Source: Gliomastix tumulicola (lineage: Eukaryota > Ascomycota > Sordariomycetes > Hypocreales > Bionectriaceae). Taken from it: 64,000 bases of DNA. Below the pieces are notes generated by a model. The model was given only the letters and a program-made list of their open reading frames with translations, was not told the DNA's origin and made no database searches. How positions within the stretch are numbered: the stretch's first letter is position 1; each line of letters opens with the position of its first letter. The stretch covers positions 2,542,001 to 2,606,000 of the forward strand of contig BCHX01000001.1 in the NCBI GenBank assembly GCA_001599755.1, written 5' to 3'. Both the position numbers and the translations under genes were made by a program. This document shows, one piece after another, positions 33,269-44,300 of the stretch.

Positions 33269-33666
33269 TGTTGGTGAAGTCCTGCGCAGTTCAACTGAGC
33301 ATGGGCGTCGCGATAGGATTGGCGGCCTTTCGGATCGTTGAAATCGCGGCGGGCCGTGGGATGTAAGCTTGGGGTCTTTTCAAGTCACACACAGCACATC
33401 CTCGAGCAAGGAAGAGACAAGAAGAGAGATGCGCGAGGCTGGAGCTTTTTCTTCCCCAAACCTACTAACCTGTTCAGGACTAGTGCATTTCAGCTGAGCG
33501 GATCCCAGGTACGTACCGCGTCTCCAGGGTCTCGAGGGACGCCCGAATCAGGAAAGGAGACTGAGTTGACCTCAATTTCTGGACTTCAGCTCACCTTTTC
33601 ACTTCACACGAGCTGTGTAGCAAATGTTAAAACCATACGGTTCTGTCCGGAGATCAACGATTGCAA
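33269..33666. promoter_or_regulatory. bidirectional promoter region of U2AF2 and ogg1
   Basis: The starts of U2AF2 (33268, minus) and ogg1 (33667, plus) are 398 bases apart. A CCAAT box reading on the minus strand (ATTGG) lies near 33318. No coding sequence is recognised between them, though a short upstream exon of ogg1 cannot be excluded. Confidence 0.6.
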
Positions 33667-34996
33667 ATGACTATCGCGACTATGAAGTGCTGGAAGAAGC
33701 TTCCAGTCGCGCTTGCCGAGCTCTGCATCGACACAACATTGCGTTGTGGCCAGTCTTTCCGGTGGCGAAAGATAGACGATGAATGGTAAGCCTCGCGTGT
33801 CTGTCTGTTTTTTTCATCGGTAGGCTCCTCGCTAACACGTCTGCGCTGTAGGATTTGCACTTTACATGGACGGATTCTGTCTTTGAAACAGGACTCGACA
33901 CACCTCCATTACAGCGTCACTTGGCCGGAAGCTCCGTCGTCACCATCTGCAGACAACAAGGAGCTCCCCAAGCCAGATGATACTGAGACCCTTCTACGGC
34001 ATTACTTCAGTTTAGATCTAGACCTGGGCAGCCTTTATGATCAGTGGTCCAAAGTAGACCCCAACTTTCGGAAGAAAGCCCCGACCTTCACCGGCGTCCG
34101 TATTCTCAACCAAGACGCATGGGAAGCTCTGATAGCTTTCATCTGCAGTAGCAACAACAACATATCTCGCATCTCACAGATGGTAAGGACGCTTTACACC
34201 ATTGCGGGCCTGGACGAACTAAATTCAGCCGACTAACATACCTCAGGTCCATAAACTATGCAAAAGTTACGGCCCCTTCATCGGGCAGGCCAAGGAAGAA
34301 GCTATGCATGATTTCCCTACACCTGAGGCCTTGACGGGGAAGAATGTTGAAGGTCATCTCAGGGAGCTGGGTTTCGGCTACCGTGCCAAATACATTGCTG
34401 AAACGGCCCGGCTCATTGCCAACGAGAAGCCCAAGAATTGGCTTGAGGCACTACGGAATCCAGAAGTGCCTAACTTCGGCACCCAGCACATCCCTTCGGA
34501 GAAACACGCGACTTACAAGGAAGCACACGAAGAATTACTGTCCCTCAAGGGCGTCGGCCCGAAGGTCGCAGACTGTGTGTGTTTGATGGGACTGGGATGG
34601 GCTGAGTCCGTTCCGGTGGATACACACGTCTGGCAGATTGCTCAGAGGGACTACAAGTTTGGCAAGAAGGCAAAGACATTCAACAAGGCCATGTATGATG
34701 CAGTCGGCGACCACTTCAGGGCTTTATGGGGTAAACACGCCGGCTGGGCCCATTCTGTCCTCTTCACCGCCGATTTAAGAGAGTTCGCCGACAGAAGCCC
34801 AACCAAGCCCAAGGCTACGATAATGAAGATTGAAGAAGAAAGCGTTGCAATCGTGGAGGCTTCCCCGACGAGGAAGAGAAAGGCGACAGTCAAGACAGAG
34901 ATCAAGTCTGAGGTATCAATGGTCGAAGTACCAGAGGGATCAGTCGTGGCAGTAGGGACGTCGACGAAGCGACGTCGCACCCGTGCAAGAGGATAA
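33667..34996 (+). CDS. ogg1: 8-oxoguanine DNA glycosylase/AP lyase OGG1
   Basis: OGG1 removes 8-oxoguanine paired with cytosine and nicks the abasic site in base-excision repair, in nucleus and mitochondria. Exons are 33667-33785, 33852-34182 and 34247-34996. The introns (66 and 64 nt) are GT-AG, the second with a gactaac branch. The 399-residue product opens with LRCGQSFRWRK (OGG N-domain) and has SSNNNISRI and the helix-hairpin-helix LLSLKGVGPKVADC with catalytic Lys256. The GPD-type loop VPVDTHV carries Asp275; the 19-residue spacing equals that of human K249 and D268. The C-terminal tail is long and basic (TRKRKATVKTE, TKRRRTRARG) and probably nuclear-targeting. A second Met at 33682 is an alternative start. 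Confidence 0.96.
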
Positions 34997-35372
34997 ATCG
35001 GATATATCAGGTCAATTCAGCCCTGATAATGAACCACCCAAAGAAGGACCCGGCGACAGCTCACTATTTGTCAGATATAGCAAGCATAAAATGATCCCGT
35101 GATCAGAGTGAAGTCGGAGTATTGATCAGCGTTGAGGACGTGGATGGAAGGTCTAGACCGCGTAGTGGGGCTTGTCGGGTAAACGTCGGAGAAGCGCGAC
35201 CAGCCGTAGATTGCCTGAGAATTTCGCCCGACCATGCCCCAGCCTCGTCAAAGTTTCAAGTGCAAGCATTCAAGCTTTGGGCAGAACTATTTCCATGTGC
35301 AACGCCATTTTCGAGACAGCTATCTGTGATCTGGACGCGGGATGACGAAGGCAGCCCCGTGATTTCTTCAAG
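34997..35372. other. intergenic, ogg1 3' end and sf3b1 promoter
   Basis: 376 bases between tandem plus-strand genes. It should hold the ogg1 3' UTR and the sf3b1 promoter and leader. A frame running into sf3b1 from 35122 in another phase is not called. Confidence 0.6.
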
Positions 35373-38300
35373 ATGTCTGACGCGGATTTCGAGACGATCA
35401 AGAAGCTCCAGCAGGAGCGCAACGCCGCCGCCGCTGCGAAGAAAGGATCGCGAACCTTCGATCCGTCCGGCCAGCGATCCGAGTCGACGAAGCAGAAGCT
35501 TACCGACAGCGCCGATATCGAGCTCTACGGCAAGCATGAAACCGACAAGTTTTCCGGCTATCACACGTCGCTGCCGATGGGCGACGATGACGACGATGAG
35601 ATGGCGGACGGCGACAACACGCGCCGGCTCGTTGGGCAGTATACGGCCTCACGCGACATGATCGACGAATTTGCTCGGGGTGGTGGCGTCGAGGAAGATG
35701 ACATCCTAGCTGGACGGGGCGAGAAGAGTGGACGCATCACAGATCGCGAGACCGATTACCAGAAGCGTCGCTTCAATCGCGTGCTCACCCCAACCAGAGC
35801 TGATGCGTTCGCCGAGAATCGTCAAGCCGGTGCAGCAGAGAATGGAACTAGCTATCGCGAGATCATGGAATCGCGAGAGTTGGAGAGAGAAGAGGAGAGA
35901 GTCCAGCGCGCCATCATTGCGAGGCAACAGAACGGCGACGGTGACGACGATGCCGATGCCAAACCGACTCTTCAAGATGGAGATAAGGAGAATGCCGAAG
36001 CGGGGTCTACAGAGGCAGTTTCTGCCGGCCGCAAGCGAAAGAAGAGATGGGATGTCGAGACCGAGCCGGCGCCGGTAGAGAAGGTTGATGCCACCGATGA
36101 TGCGAAACCCAAGCGATCAAGATGGGACCAGACACCATCCATCTCGGGCGCTGATGTTGCGAAGGCATCGTCTCGCTGGGATCAGGCACCCTCCGCTACG
36201 CCCATGGCAAATGCAGGGCTCGCCACCCCGGCGCCACAATCCCATGCGCCCCCGGTTCCTGCAGCCTTTGGCACCGACCTCTCAGGACGAAACATGCCGC
36301 TAAGCGATGAGGAGCTTGACATGATCTTGCCGGGCGAAAGCGACGGGTACAGAATTCTAGAGCCACCACCCGGGTACGCCCCAGTGTCTGCCCCAGCTCA
36401 CAAGATGATGGCTACACCTTTGCCTCAGTCTGGCTTCATGATGCAGGATCCAGACCAGGTTCGACTGGGTGGAAAGCCCATGTCCGCCGAGATTCCTGGT
36501 GTCGGCGACCTCCAGTTCTTCAAACCCGAGGATATGGCGTACTTTGGCAAACTCAGTGACGGCTCTGATGAGAACTCTCTGACAGTCGATGAGATGAAGG
36601 AGAGGAAGATCATGAGATTGCTCCTCAAGATCAAGAACGGCACACCTCCAATGCGAAAGACGGCGCTTCGACAGATTACCGACAATGCGAGACAATTTGG
36701 GGCCGGGCCTTTGTTCGACCAGATTCTTCCCCTACTGATGGAGAAGACATTGGAAGACCAGGAGCGCCATCTGCTTGTCAAGGTCATCGACAGAATTCTG
36801 TACAAGCTGGATGACTTGGTCCGCCCTTATGTTCACAAGATTTTGGTCGTTATCGAACCTCTCCTGATCGACCAGGACTATTACGCTCGAGTGGAAGGTC
36901 GAGAAATTATCTCGAATCTGAGCAAGGCCGCTGGTCTCGCCACGATGATCAGCACTATGCGGCCAGATATTGATCACGTCGATGAGTATGTGCGCAACAC
37001 TACAGCTCGAGCATTCGCCGTGGTGGCATCCGCTCTCGGCATCCCAGCCCTCCTTCCCTTCCTCCGTGCCGTTTGCCGAAGCAAAAAGTCATGGCAGGCC
37101 AGGCATACCGGTGTGAAGATTGTTCAGCAGATCCCTATTCTGATGGGCTGTGCTGTTCTGCCGCATCTCAAGGGCCTCGTGGAGTGCATTGGCGACAACC
37201 TCAATGACGAGCAGACAAAGGTCAGAACAGTGACCAGTCTTGCCATTGCTGCTCTAGCTGAGGCTTCCAATCCGTATGGTATTGAGAGCTTCGACGATAT
37301 CCTCCACCCCTTATGGACGGGAGCTCGGAAGCAGCGAGGCAAGGGCTTGGCTGGATTCCTCAAGGCTGTTGGGTACATCATCCCACTCATGGATGAAGAA
37401 TATGCCAACTATTACACCAGCCAGATCATGGAGATTCTTCTGCGAGAGTTCTCTTCGCCAGATGAGGAGATGAAGAAGGTGGTACTCAAGGTTGTTTCGC
37501 AGTGTGCGGGAACTGAGGGTGTCACGGCCGGATATCTCAAGGAGCACGTACTCGACGAGTTTTTCAAGAGCTTCTGGGTACGGCGTATGGCACTCGACAA
37601 GCGCAACTATAGGCAAGTCGTTGAGACAACCGTCGACATTGGCCAGAAGGTCGGCGTGAGCGAGATTGTTGAGCGCATTGTCAACAATCTCAAGGATGAG
37701 AGCGAAGCATACAGGAAGATGACGGTCGAAACGGTTGAGAAGATTGTGGCGAGCTTGGGCACTGCAGACATTGGCGAGCGACTGGAGGAGAGACTGGTGG
37801 ACGGCATCCTCCACGCGTTCCAGGAACAGAGCGTCGAGGATGTGGTGATACTCAACGGATTTGGCTCGGTCATCAATGCCCTCGGTGTTCGCTGCAAGCC
37901 GTACATTCCACAGATTGTCAGCACGATCCTCTGGCGGATGAATAACAAGTCAGCTGCGGTCCGTCAGCAATCAGCTGACCTTATCTCACGCATTGCTATG
38001 GTTATGAACCAGTGCGGCGAGGACGCTCTTATGAACAGGCTAAGCGTTCTTCTCTACGAATATCTCGGTGAGGAGTACCCCGAGGTCCTTGGTTCTATTC
38101 TTGGAGCGCTGCGGTCTATTGTCACTGTGGTCGGTATCAGCCAGATGCAACCCCCGATCAAGGACCTCCTCCCCCGTCTGACGCCCATTCTGCGAAATCG
38201 ACATGAGAAGGTGCAGGAGAACACCATCGACCTCGTTGGTCGCATCGCTGACCGTGGTCCTGAGAGCGTCAACGCCCGCGAGTGGATGCGAATCTGCTTC

Positions 38301-39026
38301 GAGCTGCTAGACATGCTCAAGGCACACAAGAAGGGTATTCGGCGAGCAGCAAACAACACATTCGGCTTCATCGCCAAAGCAATTGGTCCCCAGGATGTCC
38401 TGGCTACTCTCCTCAACAATCTTCGAGTCCAGGAGCGCCAGTCTCGTGTCAACACGGCAGTCGCTATTGGCATTGTTGCCGAGACTTGTGCGCCCTTCAC
38501 TGTCCTCCCAGCTCTCATGAACGAATACCGTGTGCCAGAACTCAACGTCCAGAACGGTGTTCTCAAGTCACTATCCTTTCTTTTCGAGTACATCGGGGAA
38601 ATGGCCAAGGACTACGTCTACGCCGTGACGCCGTTGCTGGAGGACGCGCTTATTGATCGCGACCAGGTGCACCGGCAGACAGCTGCGTCAGTCGTGAAGC
38701 ATATTGCGCTCGGTGTCGTGGGACTGGGATGTGAAGACGCCATGGTGCATCTCCTCAACCTCCTGTACCCCAACCTCTTTGAGACGAGCCCACATGTTAT
38801 CGACCGCATTGTCGAGGCTATCGAGGCTATTCGAGTCGCCGTCGGCCCTGGTATCGTTCTCAACTACGTCTGGGCAGGTCTCTTCCATCCAGCGAGGAAG
38901 GTCAGGACACCCTATTGGCGCCTCTACAATGATGCCTACGTTCAGGGGGCAGACGCCATGGTCCCGTACTATCCTAACCTGGACGAGGACAAGATTGACC
39001 GGCCAGAGCTAGCGATTCTGCTGTAA
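35373..39026 (+). CDS. sf3b1: splicing factor SF3B subunit 1 (SF3B1/Prp10)
   Basis: SF3B1 is the HEAT-repeat scaffold of the SF3b complex in U2 snRNP; it clamps the branch helix and bulged adenosine. This single exon encodes 1217 residues, unusually intronless beside its intron-rich neighbours. The disordered N-terminal 350 residues hold three U2AF-ligand motifs, each with a key Trp before Asp (W226, W251, W269), and the SF3B6-binding segment LPGESDGYRILEPPPGY. HEAT repeats fill the rest and are highly conserved (QARHTGVKIVQQI; NEYRVPELNVQNGVLKSL). The lysine matching human K700, mutated in leukaemias, is K616 in DEQTKVRT, and H578 and K582 match H662 and K666, so the usual residues are kept. 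It lies 376 bases after ogg1. Confidence 0.98.
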   Translation: MSDADFETIKKLQQERNAAAAAKKGSRTFDPSGQRSESTKQKLTDSADIELYGKHETDKFSGYHTSLPMGDDDDDEMADGDNTRRLVGQYTASRDMIDEFARGGGVEEDDILAGRGEKSGRITDRETDYQKRRFNRVLTPTRADAFAENRQAGAAENGTSYREIMESRELEREEERVQRAIIARQQNGDGDDDADAKPTLQDGDKENAEAGSTEAVSAGRKRKKRWDVETEPAPVEKVDATDDAKPKRSRWDQTPSISGADVAKASSRWDQAPSATPMANAGLATPAPQSHAPPVPAAFGTDLSGRNMPLSDEELDMILPGESDGYRILEPPPGYAPVSAPAHKMMATPLPQSGFMMQDPDQVRLGGKPMSAEIPGVGDLQFFKPEDMAYFGKLSDGSDENSLTVDEMKERKIMRLLLKIKNGTPPMRKTALRQITDNARQFGAGPLFDQILPLLMEKTLEDQERHLLVKVIDRILYKLDDLVRPYVHKILVVIEPLLIDQDYYARVEGREIISNLSKAAGLATMISTMRPDIDHVDEYVRNTTARAFAVVASALGIPALLPFLRAVCRSKKSWQARHTGVKIVQQIPILMGCAVLPHLKGLVECIGDNLNDEQTKVRTVTSLAIAALAEASNPYGIESFDDILHPLWTGARKQRGKGLAGFLKAVGYIIPLMDEEYANYYTSQIMEILLREFSSPDEEMKKVVLKVVSQCAGTEGVTAGYLKEHVLDEFFKSFWVRRMALDKRNYRQVVETTVDIGQKVGVSEIVERIVNNLKDESEAYRKMTVETVEKIVASLGTADIGERLEERLVDGILHAFQEQSVEDVVILNGFGSVINALGVRCKPYIPQIVSTILWRMNNKSAAVRQQSADLISRIAMVMNQCGEDALMNRLSVLLYEYLGEEYPEVLGSILGALRSIVTVVGISQMQPPIKDLLPRLTPILRNRHEKVQENTIDLVGRIADRGPESVNAREWMRICFELLDMLKAHKKGIRRAANNTFGFIAKAIGPQDVLATLLNNLRVQERQSRVNTAVAIGIVAETCAPFTVLPALMNEYRVPELNVQNGVLKSLSFLFEYIGEMAKDYVYAVTPLLEDALIDRDQVHRQTAASVVKHIALGVVGLGCEDAMVHLLNLLYPNLFETSPHVIDRIVEAIEAIRVAVGPGIVLNYVWAGLFHPARKVRTPYWRLYNDAYVQGADAMVPYYPNLDEDKIDRPELAILL

Positions 39027-41318
39027 GTGTTGGGCGATATAGAGGGACAAAGGAGAAAGGCGCGGGACAAGGATTTCGAATCGACATGTATTGTTTTTGG
39101 CGGGAGGGAGGTATTGTCTTTGGGATTTTGGGAATTCTCTATGTTGTACACTCGATTTGTGAGACAACTCACGCAAACATGCACAGCGTTGCCGCCTTAA
39201 TGAGAAACAGATTCAAAAGCAGATCACAGTGAGGCATCCAACCGGCAACGGATAGTTGTCCAGCAGAGTTTCGAAGCGAGCATCCCGGTGATAACGAGAC
39301 CTCCAGCTACTGATACGATTCATGACCACACACTGACCGAGTCGCCGGCTACCGTATCTTGGATGGAACCTTTTCTAGCTTCCTCGCCGTCTACATTCCC
39401 TTACCCTAGGGCGATATCCACGTGTTGGGGAAGATTGGAAGAGGACCACAACGTGTCAGGTTGTTCCTTTTGAGTTTGAACGGTCTCTTTCGATGGCCCT
39501 GATCTGTCGTCAACGCTAGGGTCCAGTCATGACTTATTCCTCTCTGGACATCGGACACGAATAATCGACCTGGCTCGCTCACCTGGGACATTGTCTCCTG
39601 TCCTGAAGCGTCCTGGAGCGTCCTGGAGAGGAAGTCCTCCTCGAGATCCAGCCAGAATAGCCAGCTCGTCATCGTCTTCGACAGGTTCACCCACACTCCA
39701 CAGCTCAAAACTCTGCCCATCACATGAGGACAGATATCGGCTAAACACGAACAGACCAGTGTACCTCTCCCATCGGACAAGTACTGGCTACGAGCCTTAC
39801 GAGGGTGCAGCACAGTGCCACTGCAAGAAGACGGAGTCCTGTGGGTATGTTGGGCTTCCTGGTTCGGACAGCCCTTTCCCCTCCGAGGATGGATGATATA
39901 TCATCTATCGACGATTGGCTCTGTGCCGCACCCGGAGGGGGCGAGCAGCTTCTGACGAATCTTACGATATTACCTTCCCACCGTGTTGGCCGCATATATA
40001 TCTCCACAGGGGACCACCTCTTGTCCTCTGTGCATGGCGAAAGCTTGACTTGTTTAGGTTTGACTTCGACAGGAATCAACGTCAACTCGAGACAAGGGAT
40101 CCGTTTGTACCTCTGTCCCTTTGGATGTGTCTGTCGGCTGGGCCGGGAGGGTGGCACACAGGGGCAGGATGATGGTGGGCTCGAGAGAGAAGACAGGATA
40201 AGGAGAAGGCAGGCGAGCCACCATAGTCCGCGTGGGTTCTTCCTCTTCTTCTTCTTTGGTGGACAAGGTTGCCGATCCGGGGAAACAATGAAAAGACGAA
40301 GGGGAGGGGAAGGGATGGGATGGGATGGGAGGTGTTGGAGACACATGGACAGTCGGGGAAAGATGAGCGGTGGAGGGAGAGGCAGACCCCTCGATTGATG
40401 GGATGGATTGTCGATGGCCAGCAGGCGCGGCGGTGTCCTAAGCTCCGAGTTGGCAAGACTGGTGAAGATCTCCCTGCTAATATGGGCAAAAGCTGACAGG
40501 TCAGAGGTGGCTGGGAGTTGGGGGAGTTGGCGATGAGCGTCTACCCGGCGCAGGTTGCCAGGGCCTCGGACCCCATTCTCACATCACGAGAGGCAAGAAT
40601 TACAAGGGCATGCCGCTGCAGACGACCAGACTGACGACACGAGAGGTACATGTGTGTCATGAACACGTCAATATCCCCCGTCGCCCCCTCATTCTCGAGG
40701 TCAGCATTGCAGCGAGGCAGCCAACAAACGTGGGAGAAACAAGGCAGGACACGGCACGGATAGCGAACCAGCTACGCAACATTGATATCATCTCGCTCTA
40801 GATGGACGAGTAAGAGAGAGGGCTTTGCTGGCAAGGGTAGGTGGCGGTGGAGGAGGCACGAGGAGTCGGTCAAGCAGCCAGCCAGCCACAGCTGAGGCCC
40901 GATAGCATGTCACCACCCAGCAGCGGCCGGGGGGTGGACGACAGTGCAGGAGGATTCGAAGCTATGATGCCGGATGCACGTATGTCCATGTATCTCGGAC
41001 GTACCTGTACAGCCTCTGGCACGCACTACTGGCTGGTTGTCTGTCTCGCTCTCTCCACTACGCCCGCCCGCCCACCCGCCCGTCCGCGCGTAGGTGGCGA
41101 GAAAGGCACCTGCTTGCCTCTGTTATCCCTGGACGCCGCCGCCTCCTTTGACGGGATTCTTGGGCGGGTGGGCTGCACAGTGACAATACTGATCCAATGG
41201 GAGGCCTCGAGAAGGGATGAGGAGACCCTGGAAAAGACAGTATTCAAAAATAACAACCAGGAAGGAGCAGCCACTCCGATGAGACGAGGGAAGCCGTGCG
41301 TGCTAAGACAACCACTCG

Positions 41319-41340
41319 CACACCACCACCACCACCACCA
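41319..41340. repeat. CAC/CCA triplet run
   Basis: About seven CAC triplets in gene-free DNA; in one plus frame they read as a His run of a non-credible ORF. Confidence 0.8.
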
Positions 41341-44300
41341 TCCGCGTTACTGTCCCGGCCCTGTGTCATGATCTGGCATGGATTTGCCCTGTTGGAAGTG
41401 AAAGGGTTGCCCTCCCTTGCCTGTTGTAGCAGCACATGAGCGTCGGGTGCGTTTCACAGATACGTCAGCCGTGAGGCGCATGCTGCGTTTCATATTCCAA
41501 GAGAACCCAAGGCAAGGCAAGAAGAACAGGTTCTTTTGCCCTTCGATTCTCCCTTCCGTTGCTTCTTGTAGGCCAGGACCCTGTATTCACGCATGACGGA
41601 AATCCTTCCACGCTCGTTCTCGTGGCCTTCTTCGTCTCTCCCTAGTGTGTGACCGGTCACTTTGAAACGAAACACGAAGGGCCGTCTATTGATTGTCTGT
41701 CAATGCACCTCGTTGGGGACCCCATGATCTTCTGAATGCTTGTTCTGTCTGGGCATTTGCTTCTTTATAGCATCTGACGTACGCCGCGCAAAGGACCTTG
41801 AATGTGAGTGGCTGGACACAGGTACTTTACCTGCCTGGCAGGTCATAGACTGAGGCACACACTCTCACGATCCATCACGAGTACAGTGAGGGAGGGCCGG
41901 TGATGTTCAGGATACCTCCATCCATGTAGTGGGTACCTTGAGACTGCGCCAACACGCACCACGGGCTGGTACCAGTCACTTAGCCTGGTTTGCGGGCGAC
42001 ATGGTTGAGTACAGTGTGAGGTCGTAGCAGCCAATCACAGCACAGCGGCGTACCGGCCCCACTATGTCCCTCTAAGCCCACGCCCCTCATGAAACAGTTC
42101 TCTGAATAAGGGGAGAGGAAGGGAAAGGGAAAGAGGGACCCAGCGAGGGGAGTGAGTCTCCACCGGCAGGGAGGTTAAAAAGGTCCCTTTCAGGCGTGGC
42201 TTCATTCGTCAGAGGGAAGCCGCTGACGTCAACAGACAGGGTCCCCTCTGCCACATTAAACCCAATCCGAGCAAGTGCCACTCTCCCAAATCTGAGGAGT
42301 GGAGCTCACCTCTTGTTCTGTTGTGTTTTTTCTACGGGTCGCCGTCTTCAGGGAATTAGGTAAGTACCTCCTCCAGTGGATGGTGGTGGTGGCCTCAACG
42401 TGTGGTTGCACGGGCGGTCAACAGCAGACCACCCTCCAGCCAATTCCATCGCTGCGGTGATATCATGGCGGCCAAATTTAATCTCCAGATGACGGAAACA
42501 GGTAGCATCCTGTTAATTAGCTGGCTGCCTCGGCGCTGCGTTGCGCTGTCATGACCTCTCCGCGCGTGCCGGGTTCGGTGCAACATGACGGGACATGACT
42601 TTGGAGAACGGCATCACCCTGCGTCTCCGAGCCACACCTCACGCCCCCAATTGTAATCAAAGGGAGCTAGAAATCACACATCCTACTGGTTAGGAAGGAC
42701 GGAAGTACGTCAGTGAGTACATCACAAGACGGAGACAGGGAAAAGGTTCAACGTGTTGAGACGAACAGCGAGGACCCTGAAAATCGAACAAACACGACCC
42801 GCGACGTCATCTGAGGTTCCGCCAGCCTTAAAATCTACCCTAGGCAAAACGCCACCCAACCACAATGCGAGATGGCCATTTTTAGCGAGGAGCGCTAACA
42901 GCGGCGGGGAAAAGGCTCATTCCTCTGCGACGGGAAGGGGGCATTGGAAGCAAGATTCTAGCGACTCTTCTGCCGGCTTCGAGTCGAAGTCTAAAAAGGT
43001 GCACTATAAGGTGGCGAAGATGGTGACGCTTGCAGGAGCAGCAGCAGCAGCAGCATCATCAAATCAGGCCCAGGATTCGTAGTGGTGAGCGACCATGTTG
43101 TAGCGCAATACCACATCTCCTCGGCACAATTCTCAACGAGCGGAAACTCCTCCTCATCCTTGCAAGCCTTCTCGTTCGTATGGCGGGGCCTCGTGGGGGC
43201 CGTAATCGAAACGGCAGCCACGAGTGGGCGCAGTTTCCTGAAGGGTTCGCTGGACGGTGGCCGGAGGAAAGAACGGGGGGAGTTCCTGCCCATGTTGTGT
43301 AACTGGGGGGCCACCACCGTTTCTCGTCTCTGCGCCCTCCCCCCTCGTACTCGCAGCGGCCTCTCTCTATCATTGACCTTTTTACCCAAATTCTTATTGC
43401 AGTCCTTCACCGCTTCAATCAGCACGACTCTGCAGAGACCGTCTCGGTTTCGCATTGCAGCCCGTATCCGTTCCCACGAGGCCATGTTCCCCTCCTTCCC
43501 CCTTCTCAGCCTGCAGGGGATATGGTTCTCTGGCGGCACGCACGGCCTACAATATGTGCTCTGACAGGGACAGAGAAGCGCAACGAGAGGGGCCTCTTCT
43601 TCCCTTCCCCCTTTCCTGGTTTCTCGTGAGCATCTGAAATTATTGACACTTCACATCTTGCCAAGCCTCTGCCGGGAGAACCCCAAGTACCCCGCCAAGC
43701 ACAGAGATCTACTTGACGTATCGACGATCCGGAGGTCGAATCTCGAATCTCAAACTCCCCAAGACTTGAAAATCCGCCGTCTGGTTTCTTCTGAAGATCG
43801 CTGTCGCATAGAGGGAGTGATGCGCGTGTTTGATGCCTACCGTATTTTTGACACGCAGGTGATAGACAGGGTCCTCCCAGAGCTTGGTGCTACACGCGAC
43901 CTGGGAGACTAGTCGGACGCACCCTCACTCGCAGAGGCTCGTTCGCAAATCTGCCTGCCCCAAGTGGGAGTAGTCCCTCTTGCAGGCAAGGGAGATCAAC
44001 ATAAACACGACTACATATACGTGGGTCGGGCAATCTCTGGCCTGCAGCCAGCGTTGGATTGCGAAGAGCGCAAATGAATCCAATTCAACCAGCGCAGCAC
44101 CAGCCAGCCAACGAGAACGCACGGGATAAAGGCAGCAATCACGCAGGCGGAATGTGATCCAAGTCCAAGGTACGTACACACATGCACGCGCACAGTGTGT
44201 CCCCTCCCAAAGGTTCCGCCCTTACCCTCCATCACGGCTGCAAACTGAGCGTGATGAGTGATGCAGCTGGTGGAGGGGTGGATACACGGCGCGCGCGCTA

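Noticed and set aside
39741..40398. About 200-codon frames on both strands
   Set aside because: They overlap almost completely on opposite strands, are Pro/Lys-rich and have no family match.
43700..43760. B-box-like sequence suggesting a tRNA
   Set aside because: No acceptor stem, anticodon arm or A box could be folded around it.
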